From positions 86,768-150,767 of the forward strand of contig CAKSJY010000002.1 in NCBI GenBank assembly GCA_934464585.1: 64,000 bases of DNA. The letters are read 5' to 3'. The position numbers were made by a program, and so were the translations under genes. Positions 1-7,733 of this stretch are shown in pieces. The DNA is from an uncultured Eubacteriales bacterium. Lineage in GTDB: Bacteria > Bacillota > Clostridia > Oscillospirales > Acutalibacteraceae. Numbering within the stretch: position 1 is the first letter of the stretch; each line of letters begins with the position of its first letter. The notes under the pieces are model-generated. The model made no database searches, was not told where the DNA came from, and worked only from the letters and a program-made list of their open reading frames with translations.

Positions 1-336
1 GGAATCGGTATTATGAATATGATGCTTGTTTCTGTAACAGAAAGGACTAAAGAAATAGGACTAAAGAAAGCGCTTGGTGCAGAGCCTAAAAGAATACAAC
101 TACAATTTTTGATTGAGTCTGTAGTATTGTCGCTTATTGGAGGTCTGATAGGACTACTTTTAGGGTTATTAATTTCTTGGTTGATATGTTTGTCGCTAGA
201 TATGCCATTTGTAGTTTCTATAAATGCCGTTTTGTTGGCAGTTGGCTTTTCAACTGCGGTGGGTATCATATTTGGTTGGGTACCGGCAAGAAAAGCAAGC
301 ATGTTAAATCCAATAGATGCATTAAGAAGTGAATAA
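1..336 (+). CDS. FtsX/MacB-type ABC transporter permease, C-terminal part
   Basis: This is the 3' end of a gene that begins before the window: the frame is open from base 1 and reads through a GIGIMNMMLVSVTERTKEIG stretch, the hallmark of MacB/FtsX permeases just before their last membrane segments. Two hydrophobic stretches follow (about residues 36-65 and 70-90), and the protein ends in the family's typical PARKAS..NPIDALRSE tail. Such permeases pair with an ATPase to export peptides, lipids or drugs, or to act mechanically at the envelope. The substrate cannot be told from this fragment. A strong hairpin follows the stop codon, so this is the end of its operon. Confidence 0.9.
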   Translation, partial: GIGIMNMMLVSVTERTKEIGLKKALGAEPKRIQLQFLIESVVLSLIGGLIGLLLGLLISWLICLSLDMPFVVSINAVLLAVGFSTAVGIIFGWVPARKASMLNPIDALRSE

Positions 337-371
337 GACACTTTAGTTGTTAAATTATAATATAAAACAAG

Positions 372-400
372 AAAAGCCTAGGCTTATTGCCTAGGCTTTT
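372..400. terminator. Bidirectional rho-independent terminator
   Basis: A perfect 12-bp inverted repeat, AAAAGCCTAGGC / GCCTAGGCTTTT, surrounds a 5-base loop. It has A-runs on one side and T-runs on the other, so it can end both the ABC permease transcript (plus) and the Cys-rich miniprotein transcript (minus). Confidence 0.9.
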
Positions 401-428
401 CTGTTTGGGCTAAACTAATAAAATTTAA

Positions 429-545
429 TTAGCAGCAGCCACAATCATTGTTGTTTGAGTTGTTGCCACAGCAGCAGCAAAGAATTAAGATAAGAACGAT
501 TACCCAAGTACAGTTATTTCCTCCGAAAAATCCATTGTTACACAT
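429..545 (-). CDS. Cys-rich hydrophobic miniprotein (38 aa)
   Basis: A short frame on the minus strand has an ideal AGGAGG Shine-Dalgarno sequence about seven bases before its ATG and its own promoter-like boxes upstream (583-610). It encodes 38 residues: an Asn/Gly/Phe head (MCNNGFFGGNNC), a hydrophobic core TWVIVLILIL, then CCCC and an Asn-rich tail ending CGCC. Nine of 38 residues are Cys. I cannot name the family. Small GGF/NN-headed hydrophobic proteins with Cys clusters are seen in Clostridia, and YjcZ-type spore proteins are a loose analogue, but no function is claimed. It may be a membrane-surface or metal-binding peptide. The shared terminator at 372-400 marks its 3' end. Confidence 0.7.
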   Translation of the reverse strand: MCNNGFFGGNNCTWVIVLILILCCCCGNNSNNNDCGCC

Positions 546-582
546 ATTGATTTCCTCCTTTTATGTTTTACAATACTATACT

Positions 583-610
583 ATTATAAACAGCCTAAGA
601 GTGTTACAAA
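583..610 (-). promoter_or_regulatory. Putative sigma-A promoter of the Cys-rich miniprotein
   Basis: On the minus strand a TATAAT box (583-588) is preceded by TTTGTA (605-610) at 16 bp, or TTGTAA at 15 bp. It lies about 38 bases upstream of the miniprotein start codon. The rest of the 546-736 gap is very AT-rich and holds nothing else I can support. Confidence 0.5.
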
Positions 611-736
611 GTAATTTCTAAAAATTTATTTTTTAAAAATTAATAGAAAAATAAAGTAACTGTTCGAAATCAACAGAAAAAAATATATATAATCCTATAA
701 ATTGAAATAAATAAGAAAAATAGCTTAAAATCAAAA

Positions 737-765
737 TTGACATGCCTCTATAATGAGTATAAAAT
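737..765 (+). promoter_or_regulatory. Sigma-A promoter of the ctsR operon
   Basis: TTGACA (737-742) and TAAAAT (760-765) are separated by exactly 17 bp, placing the transcription start near 772, inside the CtsR operator. A TATAAT at 749-754 is too close to any -35 box to be the -10. Confidence 0.75.
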
Positions 766-768
766 TAA

Positions 769-785
769 AATCAAAGAAAGTCAAA
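769..785 (+). promoter_or_regulatory. CtsR operator (heptad direct repeat)
   Basis: AATCAAA-GAA-AGTCAAA matches the CtsR consensus RGTCAAA-NAN-RGTCAAA with one mismatch in the first heptad. It sits at the transcription start just after the -10 box, a position that lets CtsR block its own operon. Release would follow heat or arginine-kinase (McsB) activity, as in Bacillus. Confidence 0.85.
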
Positions 786-811
786 GTCTAAAACAAAGGT
801 GGCAATCTATA

Positions 812-1261
812 ATGAGAATGAGCGATATAGTTGCAGGATATATAATAAAAATGTTGGAGGAATCTGATGGTTTTGCTGAAATTAAGAGGAATGAGTTAGC
901 GTTAGAGCTAGGATGTGTACCAAGTCAGATAAACTACGTTATTACGTCAAGATTCACACCTGAACAGGGGTATATTGTAGAGAGTAAAAGAGGTGGTGGA
1001 GGATATATACGAATAAAGAGAATAAATATGGATAGAGGGAGTGCGATAATGCATATTGTGAATGTGATTGGAAATAGGCTTGATTATAATACAGCTGATA
1101 TAATGATTCGCAATATGTTAGAGCAGAAAATTATTGATAAAAATATAGCGGATATTATGCTGACGGCTGTGTCAGAACGCAGTTATCTTTGCGTACCGCC
1201 GGAATTTAGGGATTATTTAAGAGCAAATCTATTTAAAAATATGTTAATAACTCAAATTTAA
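812..1261 (+). CDS. ctsR: CtsR, class III heat-shock repressor
   Basis: Transcriptional repressor of clp genes. The 149-residue length and the N-terminal winged-helix domain match CtsR: SDIVAGYI at the start, the NELALELGCVPSQINYVI recognition helix, and the Gly-rich wing KRGGGGYIRI, whose basic residue contacts DNA and is the arginine phosphorylated in the family. I placed the start at the ATG at 812 because upstream sequence is promoter and operator. AAAGGTGG at about 795 serves as ribosome-binding site. It is first in the ctsR-mcsA-mcsB-clpC operon and is expected to repress it through the 769-785 operator. Confidence 0.95.
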   Translation: MRMSDIVAGYIIKMLEESDGFAEIKRNELALELGCVPSQINYVITSRFTPEQGYIVESKRGGGGYIRIKRINMDRGSAIMHIVNVIGNRLDYNTADIMIRNMLEQKIIDKNIADIMLTAVSERSYLCVPPEFRDYLRANLFKNMLITQI

Positions 1262-1282
1262 GTTTGTTTGGAGGAATTTTAA

Positions 1283-1792
1283 ATGTTGTGTCAATCTTGT
1301 TTAAAAAATATGGCCACTACACATATTAAAACGATTGTGAATGGTGAATTTAAAGAATATATGCTTTGCCCGGAATGTGCAAAGGAAATGGGATGTATGA
1401 ATTTGTTTGATGAATTTGTGTCCGACTTTGGGAATTTATGGAGCAGTTTCTTGGATGCGAAACCCTTAACAGAAGCATTGCCTAAAGTTAAAAGGTGCGA
1501 TTTTTGTGGGGCTTCCTTTAATGATATAGTAAATACAGGTAGAGTAGGCTGTGCACATTGTTATGAGACATTTAGTAATGAGATATTACCATCTATACAA
1601 AGAATACATGGTAATACTAGACACAAAGGGAAGATAGCTTCTTCCGGAAGTGCTGAATCTAAATTAAAAAATCAAGTAGAAGATTTAAAAGAAAAATTAT
1701 CTCAGGCAATTCAAAATCAGGAGTTTGAGGAAGCAGCAAAACTAAGAGATAAAATTAGAGAAATAGAAGGAAGGGTGAAGAACAATGACTAA
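1283..1792 (+). CDS. mcsA: McsA, zinc-binding activator of arginine kinase McsB
   Basis: Co-activator of the protein arginine kinase. Four CXXC pairs are visible (CQSC, CPEC, CDFC, CAHC), consistent with two zinc sites in the N-terminal 100 residues. The C-terminus carries a UVR-type helical hairpin (LKEKLSQAIQNQEFEEAAKL), as in other McsA proteins, which mediates contact with partners. GGAGG lies eight bases before the ATG. The last 8 bp overlap the mcsB start, so the two are translationally coupled, fitting a 1:1 complex. Confidence 0.95.
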   Translation: MLCQSCLKNMATTHIKTIVNGEFKEYMLCPECAKEMGCMNLFDEFVSDFGNLWSSFLDAKPLTEALPKVKRCDFCGASFNDIVNTGRVGCAHCYETFSNEILPSIQRIHGNTRHKGKIASSGSAESKLKNQVEDLKEKLSQAIQNQEFEEAAKLRDKIREIEGRVKNND

Positions 1793-2807
1793 GTGGTATG
1801 AAAAAAGTGGAAAAGAAAGCGATATAGTAGTAAGTACAAGGGTACGTTTTGCTAGAAACCTAAAAGAGTTTCCCTTTGAATGTCGTTTGAAAAAGGAAGA
1901 TAAGAATAAAATTAGTAAATTAGTAAGCAATGCGATACTTGAAGGTAATTCCCTATCAGATAGGTTTAAGGTAATAGAAATTGAAAAAGTAGAACAGGCT
2001 GAAGCTGTATCACTTGTAGAAAAGCATTTAGTTAGTCCCGAATTTATATCTAATAAAGAAGGAAGGACTTTACTCTTATCAGACGATGAAGGAATAAGCA
2101 TAATGATAAATGAGGAAGATCATATAAGGATTCAGGTTATGAAAGAAGGCTTAGCTCTGGATGAAATGTATGACTTAATTGATAAAATTGATAATTTGTT
2201 AGATGAAAAACTTTCATATGCCTTTGATGATAAGTTTGGATATTTAACAGCATGTCCTACTAATTTGGGTACAGGAATGAGAGCTTCGTTGTTAATGCAT
2301 TTACCTGCATTACAGGAAAGTGGAGCACTTAACCGTATTGCGGCCGATCTTTCTAAGTTAGGATTAGCATTAAGAGGAACATACGGTGAGGGTAGCTCTC
2401 CGAAAGGGGCATTGTATCAACTTTCTAATCAGATAAGTTTGGGTATTTCAGAAAGTGAAGCTATAAAAAATTTGAATAACATAGCTTTACAACTAGCAAC
2501 TCAAGAGAGGAATGCCCGCAAATCGATGGCTAGGCATGAAGAAGTATTAGATATGATATCAAGGTCATATGGAATACTTTCAAATGCAAGAATATTAAAT
2601 AATGAAGAATTTATGGAATTAATCTCGAATATAAGGCTTGGAGTTGAGATTGGATTAATAAAGGATATATCTTATGATACGATAGACTCACTTATAGTTA
2701 ATTCTCAACCTGCAACATTATCATATAATAGTAAGCGAAGCTTAACACCTGCTCAAAGAGATAAGGCAAGAGCAGAGTTGGTTTCAAGGACCTTATCTAA
2801 AACTTAA
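1785..2807 (+). CDS. mcsB: McsB, protein arginine kinase
   Basis: Transfers phosphate from ATP to protein arginines, marking proteins for ClpC/ClpP and inactivating CtsR. It shows phosphagen-kinase motifs: STRVRFARN at residues 17-25, the CPTNLGTGMR loop at 157-166 with the reactive Cys157, and a GTYGEGS segment with the catalytic acid. Near the C-terminus the D-K-A-R spacing of the allosteric phosphoarginine pocket is present. Length (340 aa) is near the usual 350-360. It overlaps mcsA upstream and lies 21 bp before clpC. Confidence 0.95.
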   Translation: MTKWYEKSGKESDIVVSTRVRFARNLKEFPFECRLKKEDKNKISKLVSNAILEGNSLSDRFKVIEIEKVEQAEAVSLVEKHLVSPEFISNKEGRTLLLSDDEGISIMINEEDHIRIQVMKEGLALDEMYDLIDKIDNLLDEKLSYAFDDKFGYLTACPTNLGTGMRASLLMHLPALQESGALNRIAADLSKLGLALRGTYGEGSSPKGALYQLSNQISLGISESEAIKNLNNIALQLATQERNARKSMARHEEVLDMISRSYGILSNARILNNEEFMELISNIRLGVEIGLIKDISYDTIDSLIVNSQPATLSYNSKRSLTPAQRDKARAELVSRTLSKT

Positions 2808-2828
2808 TTTAAGAAAAGAGGAATATTG

Positions 2829-5306
2829 ATGTATAGATTTAATGGTTTTACAGAAAAAGCAAATTTGGCTCTTAATCTTGCTATTGAAAACGCATCGATG
2901 ATGGGTCACACTTATATAGGTAGCGAACATATCCTTTTAGGTTTATTAAAAGAAGGAAATGGGGTTGCTGCTGCAGTATTAAATGATTTAGGTGCTAAAT
3001 ATGAAGTACTTGAGGATATGATAAAAGAAAAAATAGGTGTTGGAATAATGACCAAGGTTACACCTGATGACTTTACACCAAGGACAAAAAGAATACTTCA
3101 AATCGCGGTTATGCAAGCAGCACGTTTTAATCATGAATATTTAGGTACAGAACACCTTTTGGTGGCTCTTATAGAAGAAAGCGATAGCTATGCAGTAAGA
3201 TTTTTAAATGAAATGGGAATTAAAAGTTCCGATATACTTGATAAACTAAATGATTACTTTGGATCAGATAGAGATGAAGAAGGTCTATCTGGGTTATCTT
3301 CTATAAAAAATATGTATGGAAAGTCGAAAGACTCCTCATTAAAGGGTTCGTCAAGAACCAAGACTTTGGATCAGTTTGGTAGAGATTTAACCGATATGGC
3401 TAAAAAAGGCGAGATAGATCCTGTAATTGGTCGACATGATGAGATAGAAAGAGTTGTACAAATACTTTCAAGAAGGACAAAAAATAATCCATGTTTGATA
3501 GGTGAACCTGGTGTCGGAAAAACAGCAGTTGCAGAAGGATTAGCACTAAAAATAGTTTCCGGAGAGGTTCCTGAATTATTAAAAGATAAAAGAATAGTTT
3601 CATTAGACTTAACAAGCATGATAGCTGGAACAAAATATAGAGGAGACTTTGAGGACAGAATAAAAAATGCAATTGACGAAGTTAAAAAGTCAAAAAATGT
3701 AATATTGTTTATTGATGAACTCCACACGATTATAGGTGCAGGTTCTGCTGAGGGTTCTGCAGATGTCGCTAATATATTAAAACCATCTTTAGCAAGGGGA
3801 GACTTCCAGGTTATCGGTGCAACAACAATTAATGAATATAGAAAATATATAGAAAAAGATGCTGCACTAGAAAGAAGATTCCAGCCTGTAACTGTTGGCG
3901 AGCCAACAGAGGAAGAGGCTATATTAATCCTTAAAGGCTTAAGAGACCGTTACGAGGCTCACCACAAGGTTAAAATCACAAATGAAGCTATTGAGGCTGC
4001 AGTAAAACTTTCGTCAAGATATATTGCAGATAGATATCTTCCTGATAAGGCAATAGACCTAATAGATGAAGCTGCATCTAGAGTAAGGCTTAGAGCTTAT
4101 ACTGCTCCTGATGAGTTACAGGATATGGAAAAGAAGGTCAAAAACCTTGAACAAGAAAAGGCGGAGGCTATTAATTCACAAGACTTCGAATTGGCAGCAA
4201 GTATAAGAGATGAGGAAAGGAAAGCAAGAGAAGATTTAAATCAGGCAAAACAAGCTTGGAAGGATAAACATGAAAAGGCTAATGGTGAGGTTACAACAGA
4301 GGATATAGCCTATATTGTATCGAGTTGGACTTCAATACCTGTAGTACAATTAACCGAAGAGGAAAGTGAACGCTTGCTAAAAATGGAGGATATCCTTCAT
4401 AAACGAATAGTAGGCCAAGATAAAGCTGTAAGTGCAGTTTCAAGAGCAATAAGAAGGGGCAGAGTAGGCCTAAAAGATCCTAATCGTCCGGTAGGTTCGT
4501 TCATATTTTTAGGTCCAACCGGTGTCGGAAAAACTGAATTATGTAAAGCGTTAGCTCAAGCGATGTTTGGCGATGAAGATGCAATGATACGTCTTGATAT
4601 GTCCGAATACATGGAAAAACATACGGTATCTAAGTTAGTAGGTTCGCCTCCGGGATATATTGGATATGAAGAGGGTGGACAATTAACTGAGAAGGTAAGA
4701 AGGAAACCATATTCAGTAGTTTTATTCGATGAAATAGAAAAGGCTCACCCAGATGTCTTCAATATGCTTTTGCAAATATTGGAGGATGGTCAATTGACTG
4801 ATTCCCAAGGAAGAAAAGTTAACTTCAAGAATACAGTTATTATAATGACCTCCAACGTAGGTGCAAAAATTATAACTCAAAACAAACCAAGTCTAGGATT
4901 TAACGATACTGATTCGTCCGATCCGGATACAAAGAAATTGAGAGATATAGTTATGTCGGAACTACGCGATACATTTAAACCGGAGTTTTTAAACAGGGTT
5001 GATGATATTATCGTATTCAACAAACTAACAAGTGACGACATTGAACAAATTGCAAGAAGAATGTTATCAAGTCTAAAAGAACGAGTAAGTGCTATGGATA
5101 TAGAAATAGACTTCACAGACGAGGCTGTTAAGGCGATATCTAAAGCGGGATTTGACCCTGTATATGGTGCACGTCCGCTTAGAAGGTCGATTCAATCTAA
5201 GATAGAAGATAAACTTTCAGAGAAAATACTTGAAAAAGCAGTTGCAGCAGGCGACAAGGTGGTTTGCGACTTCAAAGATGAGGAATTTGTATTTTCTAAA
5301 TGCTAA
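2829..5306 (+). CDS. clpC: ClpC, AAA+ unfoldase of the Clp protease
   Basis: Hexameric unfoldase that feeds substrates, including arginine-phosphorylated proteins, to ClpP. The order is a double N-terminal Clp repeat (about 1-145), first AAA+ domain with Walker A GEPGVGKTA and Walker B FIDELH, a UVR-type middle domain (about 415-460) that marks ClpC rather than ClpA, and a second AAA+ domain with GPTGVGKTEL and LFDEIEKAHPDV. It ends with the D2 small domain. I chose the ATG at 2829 over the TTG immediately before it, with GAGG upstream. It is last in the CtsR operon; no clpP is in the window. Confidence 0.96.
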   Translation: MYRFNGFTEKANLALNLAIENASMMGHTYIGSEHILLGLLKEGNGVAAAVLNDLGAKYEVLEDMIKEKIGVGIMTKVTPDDFTPRTKRILQIAVMQAARFNHEYLGTEHLLVALIEESDSYAVRFLNEMGIKSSDILDKLNDYFGSDRDEEGLSGLSSIKNMYGKSKDSSLKGSSRTKTLDQFGRDLTDMAKKGEIDPVIGRHDEIERVVQILSRRTKNNPCLIGEPGVGKTAVAEGLALKIVSGEVPELLKDKRIVSLDLTSMIAGTKYRGDFEDRIKNAIDEVKKSKNVILFIDELHTIIGAGSAEGSADVANILKPSLARGDFQVIGATTINEYRKYIEKDAALERRFQPVTVGEPTEEEAILILKGLRDRYEAHHKVKITNEAIEAAVKLSSRYIADRYLPDKAIDLIDEAASRVRLRAYTAPDELQDMEKKVKNLEQEKAEAINSQDFELAASIRDEERKAREDLNQAKQAWKDKHEKANGEVTTEDIAYIVSSWTSIPVVQLTEEESERLLKMEDILHKRIVGQDKAVSAVSRAIRRGRVGLKDPNRPVGSFIFLGPTGVGKTELCKALAQAMFGDEDAMIRLDMSEYMEKHTVSKLVGSPPGYIGYEEGGQLTEKVRRKPYSVVLFDEIEKAHPDVFNMLLQILEDGQLTDSQGRKVNFKNTVIIMTSNVGAKIITQNKPSLGFNDTDSSDPDTKKLRDIVMSELRDTFKPEFLNRVDDIIVFNKLTSDDIEQIARRMLSSLKERVSAMDIEIDFTDEAVKAISKAGFDPVYGARPLRRSIQSKIEDKLSEKILEKAVAAGDKVVCDFKDEEFVFSKC

Positions 5307-5311
5307 TAAAA

Positions 5312-5341
5312 GAGGGTTACCCGATTGGGTAGCCCTTTTTG
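5312..5341 (+). terminator. Rho-independent terminator after clpC
   Basis: AGGGTTACCC and GGGTAGCCCT pair around a short loop, with one G-T wobble, followed by a run of T. It closes the ctsR-clpC operon. Confidence 0.9.
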
Positions 5342-5517
5342 CTTTTAAGTAGGCTAAAGTTTAGAGGTGTCCCAATTTTGTCCACGAAACGATTACAAAT
5401 ATACAATTAAGACCAACGAATTTAATCAAAAATAGAACTAAAAATATGCCAAAACCCTTATGTATACTAGGGTTTAGTACAATATATAATTTTTGTTAAA
5501 AAAATTCGACAAAATAC

Positions 5518-5546
5518 TTGACAATTCGTTTTGTAAGTGTTATCCT
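5518..5546 (+). promoter_or_regulatory. Putative sigma-A promoter for the RCC1-repeat gene
   Basis: TTGACA (5518-5523) is followed at 17 bp by TATCCT (5541-5546), with a TATAAT right after it. Transcription would start near 5553, giving an unusually long leader of about 285 bases. Confidence 0.6.
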
Positions 5547-5552
5547 ATAATC

Positions 5553-5772
5553 ACAGGAAAGATATAGTTAATATTGTCTATATTATTCTTCCTGTAGGTT
5601 GAATAAAGTGTGGTGATGTTATAAAACGAATGTCAGAGGAAGATATTAGTGTGAAAAATCCCCCAATAGTTTAAATTTAGAACCGATCGGCTTTTGAGGG
5701 GATGCACTTCAAAGGAATCAGATCGGGCTTTTTATATATAGGCATAGCAGCTATCTAAGCAACTGCTTATGC
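5553..5772 (+). promoter_or_regulatory. Structured 5' leader with internal terminator (possible attenuator or riboswitch)
   Basis: Three hairpins are visible. ACAGGAA (5553-5559) pairs with TTCCTGT (5589-5595). CCGATC (5683-5688) with CTTTTGA (5691-5697) pairs with TCAAAG (5709-5714) and GATCGG (5721-5726), followed by five T (5729-5733), a good rho-independent terminator. GCATAGCAG (5742-5750) pairs with CTGCTTATGC (5763-5772). ATCCCC (5658-5663) can instead pair with GGGGAT (5698-5703) in the terminator loop, a layout suited to an antiterminator or pseudoknot. I recognise no known riboswitch class in it. Confidence 0.5.
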
Positions 5773-5840
5773 GTTAAAATTAATAGCTTAGTCGTGTATT
5801 TTAATATTTAAGTTTTATTTAAGAATAGGAGGAATAAGTT

Positions 5841-7605
5841 ATGAAAAAGACGTTTAAAAAATTTGTTTCAGTAGCGCTCAGCGTTATGCTCTGTGCCGCC
5901 GCGGTTCCTGCTTCCTTTGTAGCCTCAAATGCAGCGGGGGGGTACCGTAACGCCTAAGGTTGCAGTGGGTGGCTCTCACACTGCTGTCCTAAAGTCAGAC
6001 GGTACCGTCTGGGCAACAGGCTATAACCAATCCGGCCAACTTGGAGTTGGCGATGCTGTTGCAAGCGGCAGTAGCGATAGTAAGACAGCGACCTTTACCC
6101 AATGTGTAGATGCTGATGGACAGCCTATACAAGACGCTACAGATGTAGCGTGTGGTTATAGCCATACTGCAATAATCCGCAATAATGGTGAGGTCTGGCA
6201 GTGTGGTTTAAATCAATACGGCCAGCTCGGCAATACGAGTGTAGCCTCAGGTTCTGATAGTAACTACAGTACAGAATTTGTAAAAAGTTCAAATATAACC
6301 GGAGCAACACAGATAGCGTGTGGTGATTCTCACACTGCAGTAATCGTTAATGGCGAGGTCTGGCAGTGTGGTCGTAACAATAGTGGCCAGCTCGGCAATA
6401 ACAGTACAGCAACAAGTACAGAATTTGTAAAAAGTTCAAATATAAGCGGAGCAACGCAGATAGCTTGTGGTGGTAACCACACAGCGGTAATAGTTAATGG
6501 CGAGGTCTGGCAGTGCGGTTATAACGGAAAAGGCCAGCTCGGCAATAACAGTACGACCCAAAGTCCAGTATTTGTAAAAAGTTCAAATATAAGCGGAGCA
6601 ACGCAGATAGCGTGTGGTGATTTTCACACAGCGGTAATAGTTAATGGCGAGGTCTGGCAGTGCGGTTATAACGGAAAAGGCCAGCTCGGCAATAACAGTA
6701 CGACCCAAAGTCCAGTATTTGTAAAAAGTTCAAATATAAGAGGAGCAACGCAGATAGCTTGTGGTGGTAACCACACAGCGGTAATAGTTAATGGTGAAAT
6801 CTGGCAGTGTGGTTATAACTACTATGGCCAGTTCGGCAATACGAGTGTAGGCTCAGGTTATACTAGTAGCTACAGTACAGAATTTGTAAAAAGTTCAAAT
6901 ATAACCAATGCTAATGAGCTATCTACAGGATGTAAAGCTTACCACACCATGGCTTTATGCATTGAAAACGATATTTATACACTATATGGTGCAGGCCGTA
7001 ACAATAATGGTCAATTAGGCTTAGGCGATGCTGCAGGAACCGGTAATGTATCGACCTTTACAAAATCAACAACGATTAGTGATATAGGAGTGTATATAGT
7101 GCCTGATATAGAAGCCATAGCAGCTTTAGGCGAAGGCAGCAGCAGAAATGTAACCGGTGCAGGGCAGTTTGTAGGAGGCTATGGGCTACAAATAGAATGG
7201 AGCGACCTACAATATACATACACCGCAACCTGGAATAAAGATGAATCAAAGTGGGATGGAGCATGGGAAGCTGCCGAAGGCAACGACCAAATCGTAGTAA
7301 AAAATGCTTCGGCAACACCGTGTAAGGTAGAATTTGCTTTCAGTACTAATGATGAGTTTAAGTCACCAAGTGATGGTGAGCCTGGCACAAAGGGCACCTT
7401 TGCAGATCCAAAAGTAACAGATGAACCTGCATTGGATACCACTACAAACACAGTACCACTGGCCGTATATACAACTGATAACCAAGTTGCTAACCAAAAG
7501 ACAGTAAAATTAGGTCTAGACGGTATACCAAATGCAAAAGCCGGAACCGATATTACTGAAGCTACAAAAGTCGGTATTGTAACCGTAACACTTAAAAATT
7601 CTTAA
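5841..7605 (+). CDS. Secreted RCC1-repeat (beta-propeller) protein, frame split at a G7 tract
   Basis: An AGGAGG site precedes the ATG at 5841, which opens a classic signal peptide: MKKTFKK, a hydrophobic core, then about ASNA as cleavage site. This frame hits a stop at about 5955. The mature part continues in the +1 frame (open from 5929 to 7605). The two join if the G7 run at 5936-5942 had six or nine G, giving ...SNAAGGTVTPKVAVGGSHT. The body holds seven RCC1-type repeats (xACGxxHTAVI...W.CG.N..GQLG), enough for a seven-bladed propeller, then a C-terminal beta-rich domain of about 150 residues ending VGIVTVTLKNS. There is no LPxTG anchor. Base composition is clearly more GC-rich than its neighbours. 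It may be phase-variable (off here), a recent pseudogene, or a sequencing indel. Function is unknown; surface or secreted protein is inferred. Confidence 0.75.
5936..5942 (+). repeat. Poly-G tract (G7) at the signal peptide/mature junction
   Basis: Seven consecutive G in a very AT-rich chromosome sit exactly where the signal-peptide frame must meet the propeller frame. Loss of one G, or gain of two, restores one continuous reading frame. This is the architecture of a slipped-strand phase switch. Confidence 0.7.
6280..6900 (+). repeat. Tandem 147-bp repeats encoding RCC1 blades
   Basis: The phrase GTAAAAAGTTCAAATATA recurs at 6427, 6574 and 6721, a 147-bp (49-codon) period, with more diverged copies on each side. 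The units at 6427-6573 and 6574-6720 differ only at a few positions around the G-D/G-N-H turn. This points to recent duplication or gene conversion of whole blades. Confidence 0.85.
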
Positions 7606-7638
7606 GCTTAAAATAATCAAACAATTAATATATATGAA

Positions 7639-7674
7639 AAGTCCCACCTTGCATTAATTTGCAGGGTGGGACTT
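7639..7674. terminator. Terminator between the RCC1 gene and murF (convergent)
   Basis: AAGTCCCACC and GGTGGGACTT form a perfect 10-bp stem with an inner GCA/TGC pairing. It lies between two convergent genes and can serve both strands. Confidence 0.85.
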
Positions 7675-7733
7675 CTTATATATATTTTTCGTACAAAAGT
7701 ATCTAGTTTAACAATAGGTAAATAAAATCACAT

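Noticed and set aside
749..754. TATAAT as the -10 box of ctsR
   Set aside because: It is only 6 bp from TTGACA; TAAAAT at 760-765 has the correct 17-bp spacing.
3371..3727. Antisense open frame within clpC
   Set aside because: It mirrors the clpC Walker region codons, lacks a ribosome-binding site and overlaps a certain gene fully.
5364..5385. GTGTCCCAATTTTGTCCAC as a remnant insertion-sequence end
   Set aside because: No matching inverted partner, transposase fragment or target duplication is visible nearby.
6280..6900. Repeats resembling a CRISPR array
   Set aside because: The units are 147 bp, in frame and protein-coding RCC1 blades with no unique spacers.
7076..7451. Antisense open frames in the RCC1 C-terminal domain
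   Set aside because: They have no start context and arise from the codon bias of the coding strand.
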